The notes under the pieces: model-generated
Seen by the model: only the letters and a program-made list of their open reading frames with translations
What the model was told of the DNA's origin: nothing
The model's database searches: none
From: Mesorhizobium loti
Lineage (GTDB): Bacteria > Pseudomonadota > Alphaproteobacteria > Rhizobiales > Rhizobiaceae
DNA: 64,000 bases
Direction of reading: 5' to 3'
Assembly: GCA_002356515.1 (NCBI GenBank)
Contig: AP017605.1
Coordinates: 5,689,020 to 5,753,019, forward strand
Part shown: positions 28,767 through 37,971 of the stretch, one piece after another
Position numbering within the stretch: the stretch's first letter is position 1
How the letters are laid out: each line of letters starts with the position of its first letter
Position numbers and translations under genes: made by a program

Positions 28767-29188
28767 GGTCTCGGCCATGGCAGTAACGCTTCCTCTCCCG
28801 AATTCCGTTCACGGCCTTGCTGTTTCCAATTCCCTGGCCGTCGACGTAGCTGCTTAGTGAAACTTTCAAAATCCACGTCTGCCGGGTGGCGCGATGCAAG
28901 CATCGCACCACCCGCTGCGGCATCGATCTGTCGAGCGTCGGCATCGCGACCTCGGTTCGGTGTCTGAAGCAAGCGCAGCATCAGCACGGCTAATTCGGCC
29001 ATGGAACAATGTCTTCTACAAAAACGACGTCCCCCAACATAGCCATTAGCATCGCGTGCTCACTCGCCTTGGGGTTCTGTGCGGCAAGTCTGTACGCAAC
29101 CTTCCGCCACGGGGGTAGCGGCGAGGCTCTGATGGCGTTTGATGTCCGTGCCTTTTGGTTTGAGACGCCCTTCTATTTGGGTATTTGT
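28767..29188. other. Gap with no supported gene
   Basis: Open frames on both strands here have no recognisable family. The palindromic GATGCAAGCATC near 28890 is the only local structure noted. Plus-strand frames from 29009 on overlap the recombinase relic and are shadows. Confidence 0.4.
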
Positions 29189-29902
29189 TCAGCAGCGCCC
29201 CTGCACGCCGTCGGCGCTCAGCTTGCCGCCGTGCGTGTTCGGAAAGAGAGCCGTTGCGCCCCGCTTCCTGGGCTCGTTGAGCCAGCCCCGAAGGGCTTGC
29301 TGTGCAACCTTGGTGAGCGGCGTACTTCGCTCCTTGCGGCCCTTGCCAACGCATCGCACGTGGGCACCGTGCCCCAGCATCACCGAGTCCCGGTCGAGAT
29401 CGATGATCTCCGAGACCCGCAACCCCGTTTGCGCGGCCAGCAACAGCAGAGTGTGATCACGCCGTCCCAGCCATGTGCTGCGATCCGGACAGGCCAGGAT
29501 CGCTTCAATCTCGGGCCTGGTGAGAAACTGAAGCTGTCGCTTGTCGCATCGCTTGCTCGGGATCGCGAGCACGCGTTGAATCTGGGCGCTATGGGCCGGC
29601 TCCTCGAACGACGCATATCTGAAGAAAGACCGAATGGCCGTGAGGCGGAGGTTCCGGGTCCTCACTGAGGCGGATCGCAGTGTCTCAAGGTCCTCCAGGA
29701 ATGCACCGATGAAAGGCGCGTCCAAATCCCGCAGTGTCAACTGCGACGGAGACCTGCCAAGGCGTGTCTGCGCGAATGCAAACAGGAGCCGGAAGGTGTC
29801 GCGATAGGAGGCGATGGTGTTGGAGCTTACGCCTCGATGTCGCATGAGCCGATCGGTGAACCACCGCTCGATCAGCACGGCCAGATCGTTCGAGGCACTC
29901 AT
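29189..29902 (-). pseudogene. Tyrosine recombinase, C-terminally truncated
   Basis: Start ATG at 29902 overlaps the stop of the preceding recombinase fragment (ATGA). A SAM-like N-terminal domain (DLAVLIERWFTDRL ... TIASYRDTFRLLFAFA) and the first catalytic Arg (GLRVSE) and Lys (GKGRKER) are present. The HxxR and Tyr part is missing after LSADGVQ. It resembles the middle member of the tandem recombinase sets found next to insertion hot spots in rhizobia. Confidence 0.75.
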
Positions 29903-30075
29903 GAGCGAACCTCCCACCGTTCATCCAGCAGTCGCGCGGCATGGGTCATTAGCTCCGGCGCGGCGGATAGATACCAGTAGGTGTCGCGAACATTGGCGTG
30001 GCCGAGAAAGGTCGAGAGGACCGGCAGTTCCCGCTCGACATCTTCGCCCGCACGCAGTTGCACTGGGCATGCCCT
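29899..30075 (-). pseudogene. Tyrosine recombinase, C-terminal fragment
   Basis: Minus-strand reading gives LRAGEDVERELPVLSTFLGHANVRDTYWYL and ends LLDERWEVRS. This is the C-terminus of a phage-type integrase, with LGH followed by the catalytic Tyr region. It starts abruptly beside the dapA-like stop. Together with the next gene it is the remains of a multi-recombinase operon. Confidence 0.65.
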
Positions 30076-30083
30076 GTGCTCGG

Positions 30084-30974
30084 CTATTCGAGCTTCTCCA
30101 ATGCCTGCCTAATGTCATCTCCGGCGTCCTCCGGCAACGGCAAAATAGGGCGCGGTGGCTGGACGTGCGCCAGACCGAGGTAGTCGGCGATGACGAACAT
30201 AACGCGGAAGCTGCCGTAGTGTTTGAACAAGGTCCAGAGCGGCCCGAAAGCGCGGTTCAACCGAGTGGACTCCACCGCGTCGCCGGACTGCGCTGCACGC
30301 GTCAGCGCAAGCGCCGGGACCGGCAGCAGACCTGCCGCAACGCTGTACCAGGTGTCACATCCGGCAAGCAGGGCATCCGCCGCGCCCCAATCGCCGCTGT
30401 ATCCGATTGTGAACGTGTCAGGCGTCATCGACCGCAAACGTGCCAGTTCCCCCGCGTAATCGTCATTCGCCGCCAGAGGCATTTTCACCGCGACGATGTT
30501 GGACACCTCTGACAGCCGGGCGATCAATGCGTCGCTGAATGTGAAGCGCGTGGTGCTTGGATTGTTATATATGCACAAAGGCAATTCCCCCGCCTCGGCC
30601 ACCGCGACGAAGTGCTGGAAGACTTCGTCCTCGTTCAGGGGAACGTAGGACATCGGTGCCAGGAGCAGGCCGTCAGCGCCAGCGGATTTGGCATCGCGCG
30701 CCAGAGCCTGAGCTTCATCGGTACGCAATGCACCCACACCCACGACAAGAGGCGTTTTGCCGCCGATGCATTCCACGGCAGCCTGAACGGCACGCTTGCG
30801 TTCTTCCCTGGTGAGGTAAGCATAACCGCCCGTGCTCCCCAGAAGGCCGATGGAGTCCGCTCCGGCGCGTTGAATACGCTCGAGAAAACGAGCCAGACCC
30901 TCGGTGTCGACATGCCCTTCCGCATCGGTTGGCGTAAGGGGGAACGCCGACAGGCCGCGAAACAAAGTCATCAT
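30084..30974 (-). CDS. Dihydrodipicolinate synthase/N-acetylneuraminate lyase family protein
   Basis: 296 residues, usual for the family. GLLGSTGGYAYLTREER holds the substrate carboxylate-binding region, YNNPS the Tyr of the catalytic triad, and VAVKMP the Schiff-base Lys. It is a class I aldolase; the substrate is probably not lysine-pathway specific given the context with LysE and a B3/B4 protein. The ATG lies 15 bases from the lysE stop, so the three genes appear to be one operon read leftwards. A decayed second copy of its 3' half is at 43084-43302. Confidence 0.85.
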   Translation of the reverse strand: MMTLFRGLSAFPLTPTDAEGHVDTEGLARFLERIQRAGADSIGLLGSTGGYAYLTREERKRAVQAAVECIGGKTPLVVGVGALRTDEAQALARDAKSAGADGLLLAPMSYVPLNEDEVFQHFVAVAEAGELPLCIYNNPSTTRFTFSDALIARLSEVSNIVAVKMPLAANDDYAGELARLRSMTPDTFTIGYSGDWGAADALLAGCDTWYSVAAGLLPVPALALTRAAQSGDAVESTRLNRAFGPLWTLFKHYGSFRVMFVIADYLGLAHVQPPRPILPLPEDAGDDIRQALEKLE

Positions 30975-30989
30975 CCATTCCTTTCGAAA

Positions 30990-31628
30990 CTACATACGGG
31001 AAAGCAGCATACGCAGCCCGGCGAACGCGAAGAACATCGCCAACAGACTTTCGATCCAGCGGCGGCAGCGGCGATATAGAGCCACCATAGGCGGTGTGGA
31101 GAAGACAATGGCGTAGCCGCAGAATATCGTGACACTTAGGATGGCGCAGCCACCCAATATCGCTGCGATGCTTTGCCACGATGAATTCGGACCGATCCCC
31201 AGCGTGACGAGCGCGATCCATGCCAGCACGGATTTTGGGTTCGCCAAATGCATCAAGAGGCCCTTCCTATAGAGCTCACCCCGCGAAAGAGCGACTTGGT
31301 CGGTCGATGCGCGCACCGCCAGCTTCTCGTTCGACGTAAGCGCCGACCGTCCCGCCCTGAAGGCGAGGAATAGCAGGTAAAGCCCCCCGAAAACCTGCAG
31401 AACGAGCAGTGCCTGGGCGTACCTGGCCAACAGGGCGGAGATGCCGGTGGAGGCCATAAAACCCCAAAAGATCGAGCCGCTGACGACGCCGGAGGCGAGC
31501 ATGAGCGCAGCACCTCTGCCGCGCGCCATCGCAACCCCCATAATGCGCATGTTGCTCGGGCCGGGGCTCCCCGCGGCAATGACATATGCAGCAAAGACGA
31601 TGAGCAACTGATGGAGATCGACATTCAT
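30990..31628 (-). CDS. LysE/RhtB-family exporter
   Basis: 212 residues, six hydrophobic segments. GSPGPSNMRIMGVAMARGRGAAL is the family signature in the first loop, and ANPKSVLAW is typical of the middle. It is an inner-membrane exporter of amino acids or derivatives. It sits between the B3/B4 gene and the aldolase-like gene. Confidence 0.88.
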   Translation of the reverse strand: MNVDLHQLLIVFAAYVIAAGSPGPSNMRIMGVAMARGRGAALMLASGVVSGSIFWGFMASTGISALLARYAQALLVLQVFGGLYLLFLAFRAGRSALTSNEKLAVRASTDQVALSRGELYRKGLLMHLANPKSVLAWIALVTLGIGPNSSWQSIAAILGGCAILSVTIFCGYAIVFSTPPMVALYRRCRRWIESLLAMFFAFAGLRMLLSRM

Positions 31629-31712
31629 TCTCTCAGCCCTTGATAATCTCGATCGGATCGATCGCGCCGGATGCCCCGGGCGGCCATGGATCCACTCGCT
31701 CGACCGGAAACC

Positions 31713-32402
31713 TCATCCGGCGATGGCAATTTCTTGGCTCGCGATTTTGCAGCCAGGCATCAAGGCATTCAGCCCTCCGACCATGGCATCCGTCGCCTCT
31801 GCCAATGCATCGTCCGGCATGGTCTCCAACGCCTCCAGTACGAACCACATCCGGCCTGTTAGGGTCTTCAGGCGGGTTCGAGTGCCCTGTCGCCAGTTCC
31901 AGCGTCGGCAGGTGACGCCAATGTCGTCGCGCCAGATGACCTCACCGGGCAAGGGAGGATCGTTGACCGCCTCTCCATTCACCATGGTGTCGAACGTCTC
32001 ACTCCCGTCAGCGATCGTCAGGTGGGGTCTTCCGACATAGGCGTCAAAATTCTCTCCACCCACCGGGACTGCGTATTTCAGGCTGATGGCGTTGTAGAGA
32101 TCGACGATCGGGTTGATCGTCGAAAGAGTGCCGTCTTTCAGAACCCGCTTTCTGAGGGCCTGGGCTGAGCACGGCGTACGGTTAGGCTTCGCGCCAAAGA
32201 CGGCGTAGGCGTCGGACCAACTCGCCAGATGAGCTTCTGCCCAAGCCGGGCCATCCGCCAACGCGCAATCGCAGGCTTCACCAAGCAATCGGGGATCGAA
32301 ACGTCCTTCTTCAGCTGAAGTGGCATCGACGTAGACGCTCACGGCTCTAAATCCCGATGCAATACTCTTAATTCGAGCGTCGATGATGGGACCCTCAAAC
32401 AT
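31713..32402 (-). CDS. B3/B4 tRNA-binding-domain protein
   Basis: 229 residues from MFEGPIIDAR, with GGAG eight bases upstream; the longer frame to 32483 is less likely. Motifs of the free-standing B3/B4 fold of phenylalanyl-tRNA synthetase beta subunits: NRTPCSAQALRKRVL, STINPIVDLYNAISLKYAVPVGGENFD and PLPGEVIWRDD. Such proteins are thought to edit or deacylate tRNA. It is the first gene of the operon with lysE and the aldolase. Confidence 0.8.
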   Translation of the reverse strand: MFEGPIIDARIKSIASGFRAVSVYVDATSAEEGRFDPRLLGEACDCALADGPAWAEAHLASWSDAYAVFGAKPNRTPCSAQALRKRVLKDGTLSTINPIVDLYNAISLKYAVPVGGENFDAYVGRPHLTIADGSETFDTMVNGEAVNDPPLPGEVIWRDDIGVTCRRWNWRQGTRTRLKTLTGRMWFVLEALETMPDDALAEATDAMVGGLNALMPGCKIASQEIAIAG

Positions 32403-32496
32403 CCAGGCAACTCCATCAGTTCGAGCGCAAGCAATCCATGACCGGCGCGACCAGTCACGATCGCTTCCCTGACTGCAAGCCAATATTGCAGTTCAC

Positions 32497-32540
32497 TGGT
32501 CCAAACTAAACTGCCACTTTTGGAGATTTTAATTGGTCCA
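32497..32540. promoter_or_regulatory. Paired TGGTCCA boxes before the B3/B4 operon
   Basis: TGGTCCA occurs at 32497-32503 and 32534-32540, 37 bp apart in the same direction and each nearly palindromic. Direct repeats of this kind, between a MocR-type regulator and its divergent target, are usual operator sites. The regulator reading frame to the right is broken. Confidence 0.45.
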
Positions 32541-32544
32541 GTAT

Positions 32545-32690
32545 GAGGAGGGTTCTCGCAGCACGGGAGCGACGCGTCGAATTTATCAATCCCTGATCAA
32601 GCAGATCCAGGCCGGAGCGTATGGGTGTCGGTGACGCCACCCAGTTCTCCGCAAGCAAGCGGCCCACAAGTTCCCCATGATCCGGTCATG
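32545..32690 (+). pseudogene. MocR/GntR-type regulator, N-terminal remnant
   Basis: After the operator-like boxes the plus strand gives GATRRIYQSLIKQIQAGAYG, the start of a GntR winged helix. A frame slip then leads to a degenerate GVGDA-x-x-SAS piece (family GVGDALPSSRALA). The aminotransferase-like domain is gone; the IS481 element begins here. Confidence 0.5.
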
Positions 32691-32763
32691 CTGTTGTGAA
32701 CCCTAGATGTTTGATCCCGGGCTTTGATGGTGCACCATTATCGCACGAATCAAAGGAAGCACT

Positions 32764-33354
32764 ATGGGCCAGGTTCTTCATGGGAGCGCCACGACGACAG
32801 AGGCAGTCCGTCGAGCGATACAGCATAGTCAAGAGAGCCTGAGGGCGCTCGCGAAGCGCTACGGGATCAATCAGAAGACGGTTGCGAAGTGGAAGAAGCG
32901 GACCTCAGTTGCCGATGTGCCAACAGGGCCAAAGAGCCCCGCCTCGACGGTTTTGACGATCGAGGAAGAGGCCGTGATCATTGCCTTTCGGCAGTACACC
33001 CTGCTGCCGCTCGATGATTGCCTCTATGCGCTGCAGCCGACGATCCCGGCGCTGACGCGTTCATCCCTGCATCGTTGCCTGCAGCGTCACGGGATCAGCC
33101 GCCTGCCAGAGGTCGAAGGCGAGGAGCCAGTCAAAACGAAATTCAAGAGCTACCCGATCGGCTTCTTCCATATCGATATCGCCGAGGTACAGACCGCGCA
33201 GGGCAAGCTCTACATGTTCGTCGCCATCGATCGGACCAGCAAGTTCGCCTTCGTCGAGCTTCACCGAGAAGCCAAGCGGCGCACCGCTGGCGATTTCCTG
33301 CGCCATCTCGTCGAAGCGGTCCCCTACAGGATCACCAAAGTCCTAACCGACAAC
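32764..33354 (+). pseudogene. IS481 transposase, N-terminal part
   Basis: Helix-turn-helix (LRALAKRYGINQKTVAKWKKR), then the start of the DDE core (YPIGFFHIDIAEVQT with the first Asp; KVLTDN with the second). It stops being IS481 sequence after LTDN at 33354, where the IS110 element begins. The remaining open frame to 33426 is IS110 DNA. Confidence 0.85.
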
Positions 33355-33600
33355 GTCCTAAGCGCGGAAGGAAAGGGAGCCTGCAGTCAAGGTCTCTCTG
33401 TTCGTCAGCATGCTCTTGCTGCGTGACGTTGGTCAAGTCGTCGAACCAGGCGGCTTCCACCGGCAAGGGAAAAGGTCTCGTCCATAGCAAACACAGGGTA
33501 CGCACGAAGGCGGCCCTCACCGTCCTCAACACGAGCTTCTGATCCAGGCGGAAGACCCGAACATTATCTACAGGGTCATCGAAGCGATGCCCTCACGGCC
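33355..33600. ncRNA. Candidate bridge-RNA region of IS110 element a
   Basis: Non-coding segment on the 3' side of the transposase gene. IS110-family elements encode a structured guide RNA in a non-coding end, and in the IS1111 subgroup it lies downstream of the transposase. This is assigned by position only; I did not fold it or identify the target- and donor-binding loops. Confidence 0.35.
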
Positions 33601-34863
33601 CTAGCTGACAGAGGTTCTTCCACCTGGCACCCGCCCCTCAACGAAGGGCCGGTAGTCGGAACCACCTTTGACGACGGCGTGCACGACACGCGCCATCTTG
33701 GCGGTAATAGCGGTCATTGCCTTGCGGCGCAGATCGGGATTGTCGCGATCCCTCGCGATGTAGCGTTCGAACTTATGACGGAAGCCATTCTCCCGCTGGC
33801 GGATGGCGACTTGTCCGGCGATCCACAGGGTGCGGCGCAGCCGAGCATTGCCGAATTTGGAAAGGCGGGTCTGGCCCCGATATTGGCCTGACTGCTGTGT
33901 CGAGAGGTCCAGCCCGCAGAACTTTAGAAACTGGCGATGATGACCGAAACGGCGAAGATCGCCGGCTTCGGCAATGATGGTCAATGCGTTGATCGGTCCG
34001 ATGCCCGGGATTTGTCGCAGGAGTTGATAATCCTGGCTGTGCCGCAACAGCTCGTCGGCCTGGGCTTCGATCTCATTGCGCTGCCGGATCAGGCTGCGTG
34101 CTTCGTCAATGACCATCCGGAACATGCGAATGGCAGGCGCATCAAGCGGCAGCGGCAGTCCGATCGATGAGCGCGCCGTCTCGTAAATATCCATCAGAAT
34201 CTGTGTCTTGCTGACCTTGCGGCCGACGACATCCCATGCTGCTGTCACAAACTCCTCCTTCGTCAGCCCCGTGATGCTTGCTGGGGTCGGAAAGGCATGG
34301 AGGAAGGCGAAGAACCAATCGCTGCGGCTGTTTCCCCGGAAGCGATCGATCTCGGGAAAATACAGCGGCAGGTAGTGCGTCAGGATACGGTGCTGGATCT
34401 CGGTCTTGGCCCGGGCGATCGCTTCATGTGTCTTCGACAGTTCCTGCACGTCGTTGATGCCGGCCCGCAGCGGATCATGGTAGACCTGTGTCGCCTGGAT
34501 CCTGAGCATGTGCAGCATCACCTGGGCATCCTTTGGATCGTTCTTGTCCCAGCTGTTGTGCAACGCTTCTCGTGTTCGGGCCAGCGCCAGCGACGACACC
34601 AGCCGCACCTCAAAACCCGCTTCAGCCAGGCGCCATGCGATGGGCCGGTGATAGTTCCCGGTCGCCTCAAAGGCGCAGACCACAGGGCGGCCGTACGCCT
34701 GCAGCACTTCGATCAGATGGTCGTGTTCAACGCGGGTATTGAGGACCAAAAGGCGACGCCGGCGCTTGTGGCCAGGTGCTTCGATCAGAACTTCATTGCG
34801 CACCTTGGCAATGTCGATCGCTACCAGCACCGCGGCGGCGGGTGTAGAATCTGAAGTGGTCAT
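33601..34863 (-). CDS. IS110-family DEDD transposase a
   Basis: 420 residues from MTTSDSTPAA, with GGAGAG eight bases upstream. RuvC-like DEDD residues: AIDIAK, FEATGNYH and NDPKDAQ. The C-terminal domain has IPGIGPINALTIIAEAGD and a CGLDLSTQQSGQ stretch holding the catalytic Ser region. It appears intact. Confidence 0.9.
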   Translation of the reverse strand: MTTSDSTPAAAVLVAIDIAKVRNEVLIEAPGHKRRRRLLVLNTRVEHDHLIEVLQAYGRPVVCAFEATGNYHRPIAWRLAEAGFEVRLVSSLALARTREALHNSWDKNDPKDAQVMLHMLRIQATQVYHDPLRAGINDVQELSKTHEAIARAKTEIQHRILTHYLPLYFPEIDRFRGNSRSDWFFAFLHAFPTPASITGLTKEEFVTAAWDVVGRKVSKTQILMDIYETARSSIGLPLPLDAPAIRMFRMVIDEARSLIRQRNEIEAQADELLRHSQDYQLLRQIPGIGPINALTIIAEAGDLRRFGHHRQFLKFCGLDLSTQQSGQYRGQTRLSKFGNARLRRTLWIAGQVAIRQRENGFRHKFERYIARDRDNPDLRRKAMTAITAKMARVVHAVVKGGSDYRPFVEGRVPGGRTSVS

Positions 34864-35006
34864 GGTCGGTCTCTCCGGAATGGGTTGTGAACATTCACAT
34901 TCTAGAGAAACTTTGACTGGCCATGGCCGCCTCGACCGGTGCGCGCCTGAAAGCTGCGCGCACCGCTGTCTCGGCTGCCGCCGCTCCTTCATTCCGTAGG
35001 TGCTAC

Positions 35007-35397
35007 GGCACGCACTTCACGACGCCGGGCGCCGGGGGATCGGCAGCGCCCTGATCGTCGAGGCGCTGGCCAAGGGAGAAACTGTCTGGGCGCATGCCTT
35101 CGAATACGCCTGCGCACAGCTCGGTATCGAGCACCGCCTCACAAAGCCGAAGCATCCCTGGACCAACGGACAGGTCGAGCGGATGAACCGCACGATCAAG
35201 GACGCCACCGTCAAGCGCTACCACTACGAAACCCACGACGAGTTCCAACGCCACCTCGCAGACTTCGTCGCAGCTTACAACTTTGGGCGCCGGCTGAAGA
35301 CCCTGAAAGGCCTCACGCCCTACGAGTTCATCTGCAAACAATGGAACATCGAGCCCGAAAAATTCAGGCTCGATCCGATCCATCAAATGCCGGGACT
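35007..35397 (+). pseudogene. IS481 transposase, C-terminal part
   Basis: Resumes with GTHFTTPGAGGSAA, then shifts frame near 35050 into LIVEALAKGETVWAHAFEYACAQLGIEHRL, KPKHPWTNGQVERMNRTIKD (third catalytic acid, Glu) and LKTLKGLTPYE, ending DPIHQMPG. The second IS110 interrupts the final residues. Dead because of the insertions and the frameshift. Confidence 0.8.
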
Positions 35398-36842
35398 TCT
35401 CTATTCGGCGTGTTGAAGTCAATGGCTTTCGAGCTTCCTCGGCCAATGGTGTTTTTGATGTCTTTCGCGAGGCCTTGCTTCTCTTCGGGATCGGCGCGTT
35501 GGCCCTCCCAGCATGGGATCAGTTGGAATGAGGGGGACAATCTAAACAGCGTTCTCACCGTGTTGCCACGGTGGACACGAGTCCCGGCACGTCCTCTCTT
35601 CATCCTCCGTCCCGCGAAGGACATTCATCCACCCCTGGCGGATCTCGTTATCGGGTCTTTCCCTTTCCTTTGGTGGACCGTCTATAATTTCACCGCTGCT
35701 GTATTCTCTCGCGCCCAGCGGAACTCGCTGCCGTCGGACCATATTCTATGCATGATAACCGCCAATCTGCGAGCAAGGGCAACGGTCGCTCTTTGCCGGC
35801 CCCGGCGTTTGGCGACGTTCATCGCCCAAGCCTTCAACCATGACCACTTTTTCACCACCGTCAGCAAGACTTGCGCGGCTTCATAAAGCAGCGTCCGCAT
35901 CATGGCGTCACCGCACAGAGAAACACGCCCGACGCGATTGTCCTCGCCTGATTGATGTAACCGCGGCGTCAAACCGAGAGACGGCCCCACGGCCTTCGAA
36001 TTCCTGAAGCGGGCAGGAATATCGACCGTGGCGTTGAAAGCCAGTGCAACGATAGGGCCGACGCCCGGCACGGTCATCAACCGCCTGCAAACCGTGTCAC
36101 CCTTCACGATCGACAACAGTCTTTCGTGCAGCACCGTGAACTGCTCGCGAAGTCTCTGACGGGCGGTGAGCAACGCCTCCATGATGTCTCGCAGTTCCGG
36201 AATGTCACCGGAAAGGTCCCGGATGCGATCCGCGAATTTGCCGACGCCGACAATGCCAACCTTGAGACCGAAGTTACGCAACAGGCCACGGATGTCGTTC
36301 TCGATGGCGATGGCCTTTTCCTGAAGCAACTTGCGGGCTGTCAACAGCGCCCGGCGTTTCTGGCTCATCAGCGTCTTGACGTGCACCGGCCGGAACAAAT
36401 TAACCCGCATCATCTGCGCGATGCCGCGTGCATCATTGCGGTCGGTCTTGTTGACCTGCGCCTTGAGAAACGCCTTCGCATGACGGGTTTCGATGCAGAT
36501 TGCAGGTAATCCGGCTCCCGCCAGACCACTGAATAGCCATTGCGATAAGGGGCCGGCTTCAAGCCCGATCCGGGCCAGATTCCAGGCGGGGTTCTTCAAT
36601 GCTTCAGCAAGATCGTTCGGATGACTCGCAACCTTCATCTCTCGGCAAATTCGGCCCCCTTCATCCACGATGCAAACGGTGGTCTCTTTCACGGAGACAT
36701 CCAGTCCGGCATAATGCTTCATGCTGCGCTTCCTTTCCTGATGCTTGTGGCTGTTCATGCAGACCACGTTTTATCATCAGCTCGAAGCGCAGCACCTCAA
36801 ACAACCGGTTCAAAACGTGGGGCAAAGCCGAATACCCCATCT
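35398..36842 (-). mobile_element. IS110-family element b
   Basis: About 1445 bp inserted in the last codons of the IS481 transposase. Near-terminal inverted repeat TATTCGGC (35401 region) and its complement GCCGAATA (36829 region). As in element a, the longer non-coding part (35398-35681, 284 bases) is downstream of the transposase. CT at both junctions leaves the exact ends open by two bases. Confidence 0.75.
35682..36722 (-). CDS. IS110-family DEDD transposase b
   Basis: 346 residues from MKHYAGLDVSVKETTVC, with GGAAG a few bases upstream. DEDD residues in GLDVSVK, LEAGPLSQW and NKTDRNDARGIA. C-terminal helix-hairpin-helix MTVPGVGPIVALAF and the Ser region AVGPSLGLTPRLHQSG. It is unlike element a in sequence and appears intact. 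Confidence 0.9.
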   Translation of the reverse strand: MKHYAGLDVSVKETTVCIVDEGGRICREMKVASHPNDLAEALKNPAWNLARIGLEAGPLSQWLFSGLAGAGLPAICIETRHAKAFLKAQVNKTDRNDARGIAQMMRVNLFRPVHVKTLMSQKRRALLTARKLLQEKAIAIENDIRGLLRNFGLKVGIVGVGKFADRIRDLSGDIPELRDIMEALLTARQRLREQFTVLHERLLSIVKGDTVCRRLMTVPGVGPIVALAFNATVDIPARFRNSKAVGPSLGLTPRLHQSGEDNRVGRVSLCGDAMMRTLLYEAAQVLLTVVKKWSWLKAWAMNVAKRRGRQRATVALARRLAVIMHRIWSDGSEFRWARENTAAVKL

Positions 36843-36849
36843 AAACACC

Positions 36850-37875
36850 TAGAGCGGGATGATTTTAGGTTGAACAAATCCGGCGTTTTCGAAGTAGTTG
36901 TTGCATTCGGTTGCGGTGAGGCCATCGAGGATTTCGCCGATCGCGCTGCAGACAGTATCGACGGTTCGGCGCGCCGCCTTTCTGAGCCAGTGCTTGAGCT
37001 TGGCAAAGCTTGCTCGATCGGGTTCAGATCGGGCGAATATTTCGGCAGGAGCAGGAGTCTGGCACCGACGCCGCGAATGGCGCGGCGCATTGCCTTGCCC
37101 TTGTGCGAGCCGAGATTGTCCATGATCACGATGTCACCGGGTTTAAGGGTCGGAACCAGAACCTGCTCGACATAGAGCCGGAACCGCTCGCCGTTGATCG
37201 GTCCGTCGATCAGCCATGGCGCGTCCAGGCGATCATGGCGCAGTGCCGCCAGGAGTCATGGTCTGCCAGTGGCCGTGCGGGACCTCGGCATAGAGCCGCT
37301 CCCCGACCGGCGCCCAGCCGCGCAACGGCGCCGATGAACACCAGGCGTGAAGGATCGATCGCTGCGCGATACTTCAACCATTGCTGACGCCGGCGCGCGA
37401 TGTCGGGACGCCTCTGTTCGGCCGCGACCAGCGTCTTTTTTTATAACTAAGCTTCTCCTCGCGAACGAAGGCCCAGACCGAGCGATAGTCCACCTTCAGG
37501 CCGCGTTCGGCCAGTTCCGCGACCAGCCCACGCAAGGTGAAGGCCTCATTGCGGCAGCGCTCAACCAACCAGTCGCGGTGGGCGCCGCGGATCTTCTTGG
37601 GCTTGTGTCCACCGATCTGGCCGGGGCTGATGCTGCCTGTTTCTCGAAAGCGCCCCACCCATCTGATTACCGAGCTGATGCCGACATCATAACGCGCCGC
37701 TGCTTGCCGGCGCGAAAGCCCCTCCTGCTCAACCGAAGCGACAACCCGGTCCCGAAGATCGTTTGAATATGGCTTGCCCATCCATGCCGGCCTCCTTCTC
37801 CCAGCCAGCATCTTGAATCTGATTTGCAGACCCTTGGGAATCCCCTTCGATTCAATCCAAATTCATCCCGCTCTA
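36850..37875 (-). mobile_element. IS630-family element
   Basis: Long imperfect inverted repeats at the ends: AGAGCGGGATGATTTTAGG at left and the complement of AGAGCGGGATGAATTTGG at right. TA at both sides (36850-36851, 37874-37875) is the family's target duplication. The target TA is part of the IS481 stop codon TAG. Confidence 0.85.
36854..37787 (-). pseudogene. IS630 transposase, frameshifted and lacking a catalytic Asp
   Basis: Begins MGKPYSNDLRDRVV (ATG near 37782) with a helix-turn-helix, and runs to a run of seven A on the minus strand (T at 37436-37442). IS630 genes often make a programmed frameshift at such a run. After it the second frame gives LVAAEQRRPDIARRR ... SRLVFI, but the DETW motif with the first catalytic Asp is deleted. 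More slips follow before IVIMDNLGSHKG and PKYSPDLNPIEQ (second Asp and Glu). Not functional. Confidence 0.75.
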
Positions 37876-37971
37876 GGGCATTATGGTCGATGCCAGCGCC
37901 ACCAGGGTGCCGTCGTACTGTTCGAAACCCCCCGATTGTTACCGCGGTTTTGCTTGACGCGCGCGATGACC

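Larger units (their letters stand above)
33355..35006 (-). mobile_element. IS110-family element a (IS1111-like)
   Basis: A 1652-bp insertion in the IS481 transposase between AAC and GGC codons. No target duplication is seen. Subterminal inverted repeats (GGAAGGAAAGGGAGC at left; GGAATGAAGGAGC reading in from the right) fit the IS1111 subgroup. The 246 bases between the transposase stop and the left end are non-coding and long enough for a bridge RNA. Confidence 0.75.
32691..37890 (+). mobile_element. IS481-family element carrying three nested insertion sequences
   Basis: The left end near 32691 contains CCCTAGATGTTTGATCCCG. The right end, split by an IS630, reassembles as CGGGACTAAACACCTAGGG, its imperfect inverse. 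The transposase is interrupted after LTDN by an IS110 element (33355-35006), again in the codons for its last residues (P-G-L^N-T) by a second IS110 (35398-36842), and at the TA of its TAG stop by an IS630 (36850-37875). Removing the three leaves about 1.06 kb, normal for IS481. The outermost bases of the right end do not match the left, so the exact limits are uncertain. Confidence 0.75.

Noticed and set aside
29009..29668. 219-codon plus-strand open frame
   Set aside because: It lies opposite the tyrosine-recombinase sequence, which has clear family motifs on the minus strand.
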